A stretch of DNA of 52,534 bases from Hydrogenophilales bacterium 12-61-10. Lineage in GTDB: Bacteria; Pseudomonadota; Gammaproteobacteria; Burkholderiales; Thiobacillaceae. Of this stretch, positions 27,103 through 35,496 are shown piece by piece; position 1 is the first letter of the stretch; each line of letters opens with the position of its first letter. Location of the stretch: assembly GCA_002279795.1 (NCBI GenBank), contig NCCT01000019.1, positions 1 to 52,534 on the forward strand. The letters are read 5' to 3'. Position numbers and translations under genes: made by a program. The notes under the pieces are model-generated. The model saw nothing but the letters and a program-made list of their open reading frames with translations, made no database searches and had not been told where the DNA came from.

Positions 27103-28636
27103 TTATCTGATCGAGTGCGCGTCCGATTGGCTTCTGCATGTCGGCCGCAAAACGCGCCAGCGTTGCGGCCGCAGCGTCCATTTCGCCTTCCAGATAAGGC
27201 GTGGCGATCAGTACCGACAGGCCGTCGTCGCGCTTCAGCTGCACCCGGTCGGTCGCCAGAACCAGCTTGGCGATCTGGTCGTTCACGACCGGGCGCTGGT
27301 CGATCAGGTTCCACTGCCACACCAGCAGGCGCTGGCCGTCGCTGCCGCGCAGTTTGGCCTGACGGACCTGGCGCGACGCCCCGCCGATCGTCACGTCGGC
27401 AATTTTTTCGCCGATGTTCGACCAGGCCGGATCCTTCTGCCGGATCATGAAATTTTGCGAATTGATCAGTTCGGCATCCTGGCGCTGGGTCACGTAGTAG
27501 TTGAGTTCCAGCAACACGTTGTTGCCTGCCTGGGCAAACGACTGGCGTAGCTGGCGATCAGCGCCAACCCAGTGCGGCGTCCAGCGGGTAAAGGCCGCGG
27601 CAGGCTGCCAGCCGCCGCCCGGTTCGACCTGCAAAGCCGTCATCTCGGGCAATGGCCGCTCATTGAGCCAGATCGCGTACACCGGCCACAGGCTGGCGAC
27701 CAGCAGCACTGCCGTGCCGGCCAGCCAGAGAGGGCGCCCGCGAGCGCCGGCAGCGGCCTGCGGCGCGGCAGCAGGACGCGTCGATTGTGGCGCTTCGTCC
27801 TGGCGCCAGAAGCTGCCGATCCAGAACAGCAGCAGCATGACGATGCCGAAGAACACCCAGCCGTAAATATAGTGATCGACCCCCAGCGCCAGCTTCATGT
27901 CGGACAGGTGGGCGATCATCACAATCATGTAGGCGCGCCCGCTGTTGGCGAACACCGGCACGACCATTGCGGCAAGGGTGAACAGCAGCCGGCGCTGCCA
28001 TGAACGATAGGTCAGGTAGGCGTACAGCACGCCCAGCGTGATCGACGCGATCAGGTAGCGCAGCCCCGAGCAGCCTTCGACCACCGACCAGTCGCCGCTC
28101 GGAATGCTGAAAAAAGTGCCTTCGCGATACACCGGAATCCCGGTGAACTGCAGCATCGCCACGGTGAAATCGGCGGTCACGCCCATCAGCGGCTGGATCA
28201 GGAACTCGCCCACCGGCACGGCGAAAAACAGGAACATCAGGGGAAACAGCAGCGCGCGGAACACCTGCCAGCCGAGCAGCGTCCACACCGCCGCGATCAG
28301 CAGGGTGATGAAGGCAGCCTGCGCCGCCACATTGACGCTGCCGGCGTCCGCCAGCAACCAGCCCAGCCCCGCCAGTGCCATCACGATCAGACCACGCAAA
28401 TCCGGCTGCGGCTGTAGAAGCGCCAGTTCGCCGCGCATCCGCCACACCAGCCAGGCGCTGATCGGAAAGATCAGGTAGCCGTGCGCAAAGGTTTCCGAGC
28501 GTTCCCACACTGCGGCCATCGAATAAAACGTCGGCCAGAACACCGCGATCAGCAACAGCAACACCGCGACCGTCAGACCGGCGGGCAACAGCCAGCCGCG
28601 CGGGGCGGCAGGCAGGGAATCAGGCGGGCGTGACAT
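27092..28636 (-). CDS. xrtA: Exosortase A fused to EpsI domain (XrtA)
   Basis: 514 aa from the ATG giving MSRPPDSLPAAPRG; the longer frame upstream only reads through the neighbour. About eight membrane helices cover residues 15-290. The exosortase catalytic triad is visible: Cys189 in VVEGCSGLRYL, Arg234 in ANSGRAYMIVMI, His255 in GVDHYIYGWVFF. From about residue 300 an EpsI-like periplasmic domain follows (NVLLELNYYVTQRQDAELINS, ASRQVRQAKLRG, VWQWNLIDQRPVVND). XrtA is a transpeptidase-like enzyme that cuts and reattaches proteins at their PEP-CTERM signal. It overlaps the genes on both sides. A candidate substrate is encoded at 42269-43410. Confidence 0.95.
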   Translation of the reverse strand: MSRPPDSLPAAPRGWLLPAGLTVAVLLLLIAVFWPTFYSMAAVWERSETFAHGYLIFPISAWLVWRMRGELALLQPQPDLRGLIVMALAGLGWLLADAGSVNVAAQAAFITLLIAAVWTLLGWQVFRALLFPLMFLFFAVPVGEFLIQPLMGVTADFTVAMLQFTGIPVYREGTFFSIPSGDWSVVEGCSGLRYLIASITLGVLYAYLTYRSWQRRLLFTLAAMVVPVFANSGRAYMIVMIAHLSDMKLALGVDHYIYGWVFFGIVMLLLFWIGSFWRQDEAPQSTRPAAAPQAAAGARGRPLWLAGTAVLLVASLWPVYAIWLNERPLPEMTALQVEPGGGWQPAAAFTRWTPHWVGADRQLRQSFAQAGNNVLLELNYYVTQRQDAELINSQNFMIRQKDPAWSNIGEKIADVTIGGASRQVRQAKLRGSDGQRLLVWQWNLIDQRPVVNDQIAKLVLATDRVQLKRDDGLSVLIATPYLEGEMDAAAATLARFAADMQKPIGRALDQINGQ

Positions 28637-29852
28637 GCGGGTAAGTCTCCAGTACGGGGGGCTGAACCGCGACCGGTTCAAACAGGGGGTCGATGCGGCG
28701 CAAACTGGCCGCCCAGTCGTAATGCGCCAGGATGCACGCGCGTGCGGGCGCGGCGGACGTCGCACCCTGCAACTGCTTGACCACGGCCTGGGCAAATTCC
28801 GCCTCGCCATGCGCCAGAATGAAATCGCGCCCGGCCTCGGCGCGGATGCCTTCCGCGGCCTGGGCGCTGACGACGACCGGACGCGCCATGGCCATCGCTT
28901 CGAGCACCTTGTTCTGCACGCCGCGCGCGATGCGCAAAGGTGCGACGGCGCACGCGGCATGCGCCAGCCAGGGGCGAACATCCGGCACGCTGCCGGTGAC
29001 GATCACCCCCGGCTGACGCGCCAGCGCAAGCACCGCCGCACTGGGGCGGCTGCCGACGATGGCGAACTGCGCGGCCGGGACCGCATCGCGAATCGCCGGA
29101 AAAATCCGCTCGGCAAACCAGCTGACAGCATCGACATTGGGCCAGTAGTCCATTGCGCCGGTGAAAACGACGCCCTGTACCTCGGCGGAATAGGGGTTCG
29201 GGTAGTCGCGCGCGGGCGAAAAATAGTCGGCATCGACGCCGTTTTCGAAGGCCCCGATTTGGTCTCTCGCCAGCGGAACGCGCTGCTGCAGTAGCGCCGC
29301 TTCATCATGCGACACCAGCAGGGTGGCATCGAAATCCTGTGCCACCCGCGCCTCCCAGTCCGCCAGCTTGCGGCCTTCGCGCGCGTATACCCACGACATC
29401 GGCCAGCGCTGGGTCGACGCGTATTGCGTCCATTTGTCCGAATCGACGTCGACCATGTCGATCACCCGCCGCGCCAACGTGGACGGCATGAACATCGCCA
29501 TCGCCGACGAATACGCCAATCCGTGCGTCACCGTGCCACTTGCCGCAAGCCCAGCCGCCCATTGCGTCAATTCGCGGTTGCGGTAGTACGGCAGCGTCAG
29601 CGCTTCGCCGCTGAACAAACCCGTCAGGCTCGCCAGCCTGGCCCGGCGCGGATTCAACGGCAGCAGCTTGATCGACGCGCAATAGGGTTTCAATGCGTCG
29701 AGATACTGCCAGTCGTCCGGGTCATCGACGAACGCCCCGAGATGGACGGCATAGCGTGTGCTCAAGTGGCGCAACAAGTGGAACGAGCGAATCTTGTCGC
29801 CCTTGTTGGGGGGAAACGGAATGCGATGTGCGAGGAACAGCAAACCCTCCAT
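28620..29852 (-). CDS. XrtA-associated sugar transferase (stp1, TIGR03087-like)
   Basis: A 410-aa GT4-type enzyme whose N-terminus, LLFLAHRIPFPPNKGDKIRS, marks the stp1 family found beside exosortase A. Others: VIDMVDVDSDKWTQYA, ENGVDADYFSP, VVFTGAMDYWPNVDAV, and APLRIARGVQNKVLEAMAMARPVV for the donor site. It overlaps xrtA by 17 nt and follows the FemAB gene after 3 nt. Together with stp2 it likely adds sugars to the exported polymer. Its close coupling to XrtA is a known feature of these loci. Confidence 0.92.
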   Translation of the reverse strand: MEGLLFLAHRIPFPPNKGDKIRSFHLLRHLSTRYAVHLGAFVDDPDDWQYLDALKPYCASIKLLPLNPRRARLASLTGLFSGEALTLPYYRNRELTQWAAGLAASGTVTHGLAYSSAMAMFMPSTLARRVIDMVDVDSDKWTQYASTQRWPMSWVYAREGRKLADWEARVAQDFDATLLVSHDEAALLQQRVPLARDQIGAFENGVDADYFSPARDYPNPYSAEVQGVVFTGAMDYWPNVDAVSWFAERIFPAIRDAVPAAQFAIVGSRPSAAVLALARQPGVIVTGSVPDVRPWLAHAACAVAPLRIARGVQNKVLEAMAMARPVVVSAQAAEGIRAEAGRDFILAHGEAEFAQAVVKQLQGATSAAPARACILAHYDWAASLRRIDPLFEPVAVQPPVLETYPHVTPA

Positions 29853-29855
29853 CGA

Positions 29856-30849
29856 TCAGCCCAGATTCTTGACGATGTGCGGCCCGATCACATTGGCAAC
29901 CGCCAGCGGCATCTTCTTCCAGGCCTGAATGAACAGGCGGTATTTCGGGTTGAGTGGATTGATTTCCGGCACGTCGCTATCGTTCACCAGAAAATATTCA
30001 TAGTGCAGCGGCGTCGGTTCGAAGCCCCAGTTCTTCTTGAAGTCGAACGAGCCGGTGCCGCGCTTGCTGCGGCCAAAGTCGAACACCTTGATGCCACGCT
30101 CGCAGGCGCGCCGCATCAGTTCCCAGTACATGAAATCGTTGCCCGCCACGGCGCGCGCCGCATCGCCGCCGCCGCCGTAGTACGGCAGCACTTCGTCGCG
30201 GAAATAGAACGACATCACGCTGGCGATCACCTGCTCGCCGAGCACGATGGTCAGCACTTCGCAATGATCGCCAAACTCGTCCTTGAGCAACTGGAAAAAC
30301 TTGCGCGAAAAAACTGGCGTGCCGAGCCGGTGCACGCTGGCCGAATAGGCCTGAAAGAAACGCGTGGTGTCATGATCGATCTCGCCCGTGAGCCCGGCCT
30401 TGATGCCCTTTCTGACCATCGCGCGCTGCTTGCGCGGAATGGCGTTCATATTGGCTTCGGTTTCGGGTTCGATGGCCTTCTTGAAAGTGACGTAGAGGTC
30501 TTTGGCTGGCCAGTCGACATGCTGCGCGACCTGATTGCGGTATTCGAGCGCGCCCACCGCAAAACGGCAATGAACCCAGGCTATGGCCGAACAGACGGCT
30601 TTTAATTTCGGCCAGCGGCAGCACGCCGACGATGGAGCCATCGCGTTCGGCCAGCAAATAATGGCTGCGATGGCCAAATGCCTGTTCAATCACCCGCTTC
30701 CAGCCTATGCGATGAAAAAACGTGGCGTCCGGATGCGTCAGCACAAAAGCATCCCAGCGCGACACGTCGTTTGCCGACGCTGCACGCACGGTCACAGGGG
30801 ACGTGGACACCGCGATAGTCGCGTGCCCTTGTGGAAGTTCAACTGGCAT
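29856..30849 (-). pseudogene. XrtA-associated FemAB-like acyltransferase (TIGR03019-like), frameshifted
   Basis: The start is ATG 30849 (MPVELPQGHATIAV). The first part reads VRAASANDVSRWDAF, TFFHRIGWKRVIEQAFG, VGVLPLAEIKSRLFGHSLGS and LPFC. Near 30556-30559 the frame breaks. Continuing in another frame is VGALEYRNQVAQHVDWPAKD, then RKQRAMVRKGIKAGL, SRKFFQLLKDEFGDHCEVL, FYFRDEVLPYYGGG, FDFGRSKRGTGSFDFKKNWG and GPHIVKNLG, all strongly typical of this GNAT/FemAB family. The VYGG-containing stretch of about 25-30 residues expected after LPFC is absent. So this is again an internal, out-of-frame deletion. If intact it would transfer an aminoacyl-like group in the XrtA system. Confidence 0.82.
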
Positions 30850-30851
30850 GT

Positions 30852-31694
30852 TCAAAGCGCCGGAAGGAACACGCGGTCGACGCGATCCCATTCAAAATCG
30901 TTCAGGAGTTTTTTCATTCTGCCCGGCATACGTTGCAAATTGACGTAATGCCGAAAATGCGTTTTGGCCGACAGGCCGGGCTGGCGCGGCTGTTCGGCGT
31001 CCATTTCCCACGGGTGGAAATAGAACATGCAGGGGACCTGATCCTGCGCATTCACACGTCGCAACATCCAGCGCGACATCGAATAGGGCAACAGCCTGAA
31101 CCAGCCGCCGCCTGCCGCCGGCAGGTTGCGGCCCAGCAGCTCAAGCGTGGTGGGCGGCAGTTCCAGTATGCCGTCGACACCGTTGGGGCGATTGGGAAAA
31201 CGGGGCGCGTCCGGCATTCCGTAGTGATCGTGCTTGACCGGATAAATGCTCGAACTGTAGACGTAGCCGGCATTTTGCAGTTCCTCGACCGCCCACCAGT
31301 TGTTCTGGTTGATCGAAAAACTCGGCGCGCGGTAGCCGCGAACCGGGATTCCGCCGAGGTCTTCGAGGATGTGCTTGGCGTGGGTAATGTCATGCCGAAA
31401 CTGTTCCGGCGTGAGATCCGACACGCGCTGATGGCCGTAGCCATGACTGGCGAGCTCGTGACCGCCGTCGACGATCCGCCGCACGACCTGCGGGTAGCGT
31501 TCGGCAATCCAGCCAAGGGTAAAGAAAGTCGCGCTGGAGCCTGCCTCGTCGAGCAGTTGCAAAATCACGTCGATGTTGCGCTCGACCCGGCACGGCATGC
31601 TGTCCCAGTCTTCGCGGCAAATCGTCGGCGCAAATGCCGATACCTGGAAATAATCCTCGACGTCGATCGACATCGCATTTTTCATGCGGGCCAT
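30852..31694 (-). CDS. XrtA system polysaccharide deacetylase (TIGR03006-like)
   Basis: A 280-aa CE4 enzyme. Metal-site Asp region: MSIDVEDYFQVSAF near the N-terminus (DVED). His pair region: GGHELASHGYGHQRV. Also GYRAPSFSINQNNWWAVEEL, ELPPTTLELLGRNLPAAGGG and FYFHPWEMDAEQPRQPGL, all characteristic of the XrtA deacetylase family. It probably deacetylates N-acetylated sugars made from the wecB product. It abuts wecB with no gap and lies 2 nt before FemAB. The start could also be ATG at codon 4. Confidence 0.92.
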   Translation of the reverse strand: MARMKNAMSIDVEDYFQVSAFAPTICREDWDSMPCRVERNIDVILQLLDEAGSSATFFTLGWIAERYPQVVRRIVDGGHELASHGYGHQRVSDLTPEQFRHDITHAKHILEDLGGIPVRGYRAPSFSINQNNWWAVEELQNAGYVYSSSIYPVKHDHYGMPDAPRFPNRPNGVDGILELPPTTLELLGRNLPAAGGGWFRLLPYSMSRWMLRRVNAQDQVPCMFYFHPWEMDAEQPRQPGLSAKTHFRHYVNLQRMPGRMKKLLNDFEWDRVDRVFLPAL

Positions 31695-32804
31695 TCAGCT
31701 TCCCCTGACGCCGGCCGGTTGCGGCAACCAGCCCTTGATCGTATGCGCGATACGCATCGCGGCACGGCCATCCCAGTACTCCGGGATGCACCCGGCACGA
31801 CCACCATCCGTCATCAGCTGGTCGAACGCCGTGCGAATCGCGGCCGGATCCGCACCGACCAGGGTATTGGTGCCCTCGGTCAGCGTGATCGGGCGCTCGG
31901 TGTTGTCGCGCAGCGTGAGGCACGCCACGCCGAGCGCGGTAGTTTCTTCCTGGATGCCGCCCGAATCGGTCAACACCAGTTTTGCATCGCGCATCAGCCC
32001 GAGCATCTCGAGATAGCCCAGCGGCGGCAAGATGCGCAGCGCATCGAGCTTGGCGGTCAGGCCGAATTTTTCGATATTGCCGCGCGTGCGCGGATGCAGC
32101 GGCAGCACCACCGGCAAGACGGCATTGATTTCGCCGATCACATCGAGCAACGCAGCCAGCGTGGCCGGATCGTCGACATTCGACGGCCGGTGCAGCGTCA
32201 ACACGGCATAGGCCGGCAGCGCCGCCCCCAGCGTCTGGCTGCTGGGCACGGCGCGTTCAAGATTGCGGTACAGGGTGTCGATCATCACATTGCCGACGAA
32301 CTCGACACGTGCGGGGTCGATGCCCTCGCGCAGCAAGTTGGCCAGCGCGCTTTTTTCGGTCGTGAACAGCAAATCAGAAATCTGATCGGTCAGAACGCGA
32401 TTGATTTCCTCCGGCATGCTGCGGTCGTAGCTGCGCAATCCGGCTTCGACATGGATCACCCGCACGCCGCGCTTGGCCGCCACCAGCGCGCAGGCGATGG
32501 TGGAATTGACGTCACCCACCACCAGCACCGCTTGGGGCTGCACGCTGTCGAGAACGGGTTCAAAGCGCTTCATCACCTCGGCTGTCTGCACCGCATGGCT
32601 GCCCGATCCAACTTCAAGATGATGGTCCGGACGCGGGATGCCGAGGTCGGCAAAAAAGCCATCGCTCATTGCCGCATCGTAATGCTGGCCGGTGTGCAGC
32701 AGCTGCGCGGCAATGCCAGTCTCGGCCAGCGCGGCCATGACCGGCGCAATTTTCATGAAATTGGGACGCGCACCCGCGACACACAGAACTTGAGTCATGG
32801 TCAT
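31695..32804 (-). CDS. wecB: UDP-N-acetylglucosamine 2-epimerase (non-hydrolysing)
   Basis: A 369-aa GT-B-like epimerase that converts UDP-GlcNAc to UDP-ManNAc. Seen: CVAGARPNFMKIAPVMAAL at the N-terminus, LLHTGQHYDAAMSD, HVEAGLRSYDRSMPEEINR, TLHRPSNVD, and the UDP-binding LVLTDSGGIQEETTALG. Length matches the family. It supplies a ManNAc-type precursor for the EPS, which the deacetylase next to it could later modify. The start may instead be the ATG two codons downstream (MTQVL). No strong ribosome-binding site was seen. Confidence 0.94.
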   Translation of the reverse strand: MTMTQVLCVAGARPNFMKIAPVMAALAETGIAAQLLHTGQHYDAAMSDGFFADLGIPRPDHHLEVGSGSHAVQTAEVMKRFEPVLDSVQPQAVLVVGDVNSTIACALVAAKRGVRVIHVEAGLRSYDRSMPEEINRVLTDQISDLLFTTEKSALANLLREGIDPARVEFVGNVMIDTLYRNLERAVPSSQTLGAALPAYAVLTLHRPSNVDDPATLAALLDVIGEINAVLPVVLPLHPRTRGNIEKFGLTAKLDALRILPPLGYLEMLGLMRDAKLVLTDSGGIQEETTALGVACLTLRDNTERPITLTEGTNTLVGADPAAIRTAFDQLMTDGGRAGCIPEYWDGRAAMRIAHTIKGWLPQPAGVRGS

Positions 32805-32813
32805 GAAGGATGG

Positions 32814-33848
32814 CTAGTGCGTAATGTCGGGGTTGTCAGGCGACGCATCGTCTTCAGCCGCGGCATTGCGTTCGCTCACGGTGAACAGAATTTTGCGCAC
32901 GATGGGCAGGATTCGACTGACGGAGCGCTCCATCTGCTCGACGCGCTGCACCAGCCGTGCGGTGTCTTCACTCGAAGCCGCGCCTTCCTGGGAGGGCTGA
33001 CCATTGAGGCCGCTCGATCCGCTGAAATCCTGATGCGCGATTTCATTCTTGAGGTCAGCGATCACTTCGTTGAGTTCAGCGACGCCGAAATGACTTTTTT
33101 CTTCGAGAAAGCCAAACAGCAGCAGGCGGTCACAAGTTGTATTGAGGCGGCGTGGAATGCCGCCGGTAAAGCGATGCAGCTCGGCAAACGCCTCGTCGTC
33201 AAACCCGGGAACCCCCTGCCAGCCGACGGTGCGCAAACGGTGCTCGATATAGCCCCGGGTCTCGTCTGCACCCAACGGGCCCAGATGGTAAGAGGCCACG
33301 ACGCGCTGGCGCAGCTGCTGCATGTTGGGGCTTTGCAGGATGCCGCGAAACTCGGGCTGCCCGAGCAGGAAAGTCTGGATCAGCGAACGTTCGTCGTTCT
33401 GGAAATTGGACAGCATGCGCAACTCTTCCACTGCGCGCGGTGTCAGGTTTTGCGCCTCGTCCACCACCAGCAGGACGCGCTTGCCCTGACGCGTCGCGGC
33501 GATGAAAAAATCCTCGATGTTTTTCAGCAGCGCGGACTTGGTCAGGCCTTCGTGCTCCAGCCCGAACGAAGCGGCCACGCTGCGCAGCGTGTCCTCGGCA
33601 TCGAGCTGGGTCGAGACCAGTTGCGCCGCAACCAGATTATGCGTTTCGAGCTGACGAAACAGGTTGCGCACCAGCGTGGTTTTACCCGCGCCCACTTCGC
33701 CGGTAATGACAATAAAACCCTCGCCCAGCGACAGCCCATAGTCGAGATAAGCCATCGCCCGTTTGTGGCCCTTGGATCCGAAAAAGAAACGCGGATCCGG
33801 ATTGAGCTGAAACGGTTTGGCGCTGAAACGGTAATAGTCTTCGTACAT
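32814..33848 (-). CDS. XrtA-associated AAA ATPase (TIGR03015-like, ExeA/GspA type)
   Basis: 344 aa. It begins MYEDYYRFSAKPFQLNPDPR, the start shared with ExeA-like ATPases. Walker A is GEVGAGKTT (residues about 50-58). Walker B is LLVVDEAQNL. QLRQRVVASYHLGPLG and GGIPRRLNTTCDRLLL are the usual AAA sensor-type segments. The last 60 residues (RVEQMERSVSRILPIV) form a likely amphipathic or coiled segment. It is thought to energise or regulate export in XrtA loci. It follows the outer-membrane protein gene with an 81-nt gap where no terminator was evident. Confidence 0.92.
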   Translation of the reverse strand: MYEDYYRFSAKPFQLNPDPRFFFGSKGHKRAMAYLDYGLSLGEGFIVITGEVGAGKTTLVRNLFRQLETHNLVAAQLVSTQLDAEDTLRSVAASFGLEHEGLTKSALLKNIEDFFIAATRQGKRVLLVVDEAQNLTPRAVEELRMLSNFQNDERSLIQTFLLGQPEFRGILQSPNMQQLRQRVVASYHLGPLGADETRGYIEHRLRTVGWQGVPGFDDEAFAELHRFTGGIPRRLNTTCDRLLLFGFLEEKSHFGVAELNEVIADLKNEIAHQDFSGSSGLNGQPSQEGAASSEDTARLVQRVEQMERSVSRILPIVRKILFTVSERNAAAEDDASPDNPDITH

Positions 33849-33929
33849 GAACGATCCGTTGGAGGTTGGCGGCCGGATTGGCTTGCCCCGTCTACTCTAC
33901 GCAAGGGACATGCCAACCCGTACGATCGG

Positions 33930-35468
33930 TCAGAAACGCTTGTTGACCGAGGCAGTGAGGCTGTTTTCGGCGTAGTCGGAATTGGCTGCGTTCGAATCCC
34001 GTTGGGTATGGCGTAATGTCAACGCGCCGTTGAGCTTCTCGGCAAAACGATGGCTGAGGCCCAGGCTAAGGCTGAGCAGGTCATCCTCACGCGCCGTGCC
34101 GCCAGTCAGCGCTGCATCAATATTGGTACGCGTCAGCGACAGGCTGCTATAGCTGTTGGTGCGGGGCGACACACGATAGTTTACGGAACCCGTCAAACCC
34201 TGAACATGATCCTGCGCGCCACCCAGTTCCTGATAAATTCGTTTGGTATCGCGCGCCGACAACCCGAAGCCCAGGCGCCCGATATCCCATGACACACCGG
34301 CCGTAAAGCTCTTGATAACGTAGACGCCACCGGCAAGACCAAAGCCGGGCAGATTGGCTGCCACCAGATCGGAAATCGTGAGGCCGAGGCTAATGTAATC
34401 AGTCGCCAGTTGGCCTGCCGATATTGGCCCGTCCCAGTTGGTTGGGCAGGCTTCTTGGGGCTGAGTAATGCCAGCGGTTTCCCGCAATGTCCCGTCACAG
34501 ACCCAGAAAACACGGCTGCTCGCATCCAGCAACTGCTGCGAAATATCGCTGACATTTTCCGAATAACTGGCCGTCCATCGTGATACCCGGGTGCGATGAC
34601 TCGCAGACAGACTGTAGGTATTACCAAAATAGCGTTCGCCAAACGAAGCCTCGACACTGGTACGGCGGGAGGGCGACCAGCCCAACCCCGCGCTCCACGA
34701 CGAGCCGTCGGTTCCGCTGGTGCTGAGGTAGTCGTTCCAATCCTGGCCCACGGTGCCGAATACCCGGAATTTGCGGGTCAGCGCATAGCCAGCGCTCGCG
34801 CTGACGCGCTCAAAGGTGGTATCTGCGGTGGTGCTGTTGTTCGCCTTGCGCAGGGAATAGTTGACGCCCCAGCTTAAATTATTGAAGCGGCTGCCGTTGG
34901 TCAGACCGGCTGTAAATGCATTCACGTTGGAATTGGAGGCCGCATCATTCTCGAAAATCGCACCGCTGGTAGTGTAGCGCGCCTGCGCATTGGCGAACGT
35001 TCCCAGCCGCTTCTGGATATTGGGGCTGATCGAATAGGTGCCGACGGTCGCGCGGTTGCTGTCATTGGTGTTGGCATCGGCCGGCGAACCCGTCAGCGAA
35101 ATCAGCTCCTGCGAAACTCGCGCGGTTCCGTCCACAAACAGGAAGTCCTCGATCAGTTCTGCTTTGCCGAGTGCACCCAGGTTGTGATTGATGTCCGTGC
35201 TTTGGTCTTCGCCATAACGCGCCACCCCCGACAGGCCATAGTTCAGGTTGGCCTGAACGCGACGCGAGCCTTCAGAGCGCAGACTGAAGCCCGGCCTCAC
35301 GGTGAAGATCATCGCGTCTTCCGGGCTGGCGTTACTCTGGTTGGCGTTATCGGTATAGGTCGCCGTGCCGCCCAACGATGGCCCAAACCGCCAATCCAGT
35401 GCCCATGCCGGGCGGGCAAGCAGCGCGACCCCGGCCGCAAGGAGCGCCAACGGGATGCGCCGCGACAA
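33930..35468 (-). CDS. XrtA-associated outer-membrane beta-barrel protein (TIGR03016-like)
   Basis: 512 aa from TTG 35468, chosen because AAGGAG lies 9 nt upstream and the product starts directly with a signal peptide (MSRRIPLALLAAGVALLARP, then AWA). In-frame ATGs at 35516-35540 would overlap the kinase gene and bury the signal sequence. The mature part is a chain of alternating polar/hydrophobic strands, with GPSLGGTATYTDNANQSN, SVSWDIGRLGFGLSARDTKR and a terminal NKRF-type Phe, all typical of an outer-membrane barrel. A loop with two Cys (VFWVCDG...QEACPTNW) may form a disulfide. It is probably part of the polymer export path. Confidence 0.86.
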   Translation of the reverse strand: MSRRIPLALLAAGVALLARPAWALDWRFGPSLGGTATYTDNANQSNASPEDAMIFTVRPGFSLRSEGSRRVQANLNYGLSGVARYGEDQSTDINHNLGALGKAELIEDFLFVDGTARVSQELISLTGSPADANTNDSNRATVGTYSISPNIQKRLGTFANAQARYTTSGAIFENDAASNSNVNAFTAGLTNGSRFNNLSWGVNYSLRKANNSTTADTTFERVSASAGYALTRKFRVFGTVGQDWNDYLSTSGTDGSSWSAGLGWSPSRRTSVEASFGERYFGNTYSLSASHRTRVSRWTASYSENVSDISQQLLDASSRVFWVCDGTLRETAGITQPQEACPTNWDGPISAGQLATDYISLGLTISDLVAANLPGFGLAGGVYVIKSFTAGVSWDIGRLGFGLSARDTKRIYQELGGAQDHVQGLTGSVNYRVSPRTNSYSSLSLTRTNIDAALTGGTAREDDLLSLSLGLSHRFAEKLNGALTLRHTQRDSNAANSDYAENSLTASVNKRF

Positions 35469-35477
35469 GACCCGCTT

Positions 35478-35483
35478 CTCCTT
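35478..35483 (-). promoter_or_regulatory. Strong ribosome-binding site that decides the TTG start of the outer-membrane protein
   Basis: AAGGAG on the minus strand, 9 nt before TTG 35468. It lies just past the stop of the tyrosine autokinase (35497), so the barrel gene has its own signal rather than relying only on coupling. Confidence 0.7.
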
Positions 35484-35496
35484 GCGCGGATACGCC

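Noticed and set aside
30831-34016. Plus-strand open frame of 1061 codons opposite FemAB, deacetylase, wecB and the ATPase
   Set aside because: It is the antisense of four well-recognised genes, is rich in His/Arg/Gln and shows no domain. High GC makes stop codons rare in this frame.
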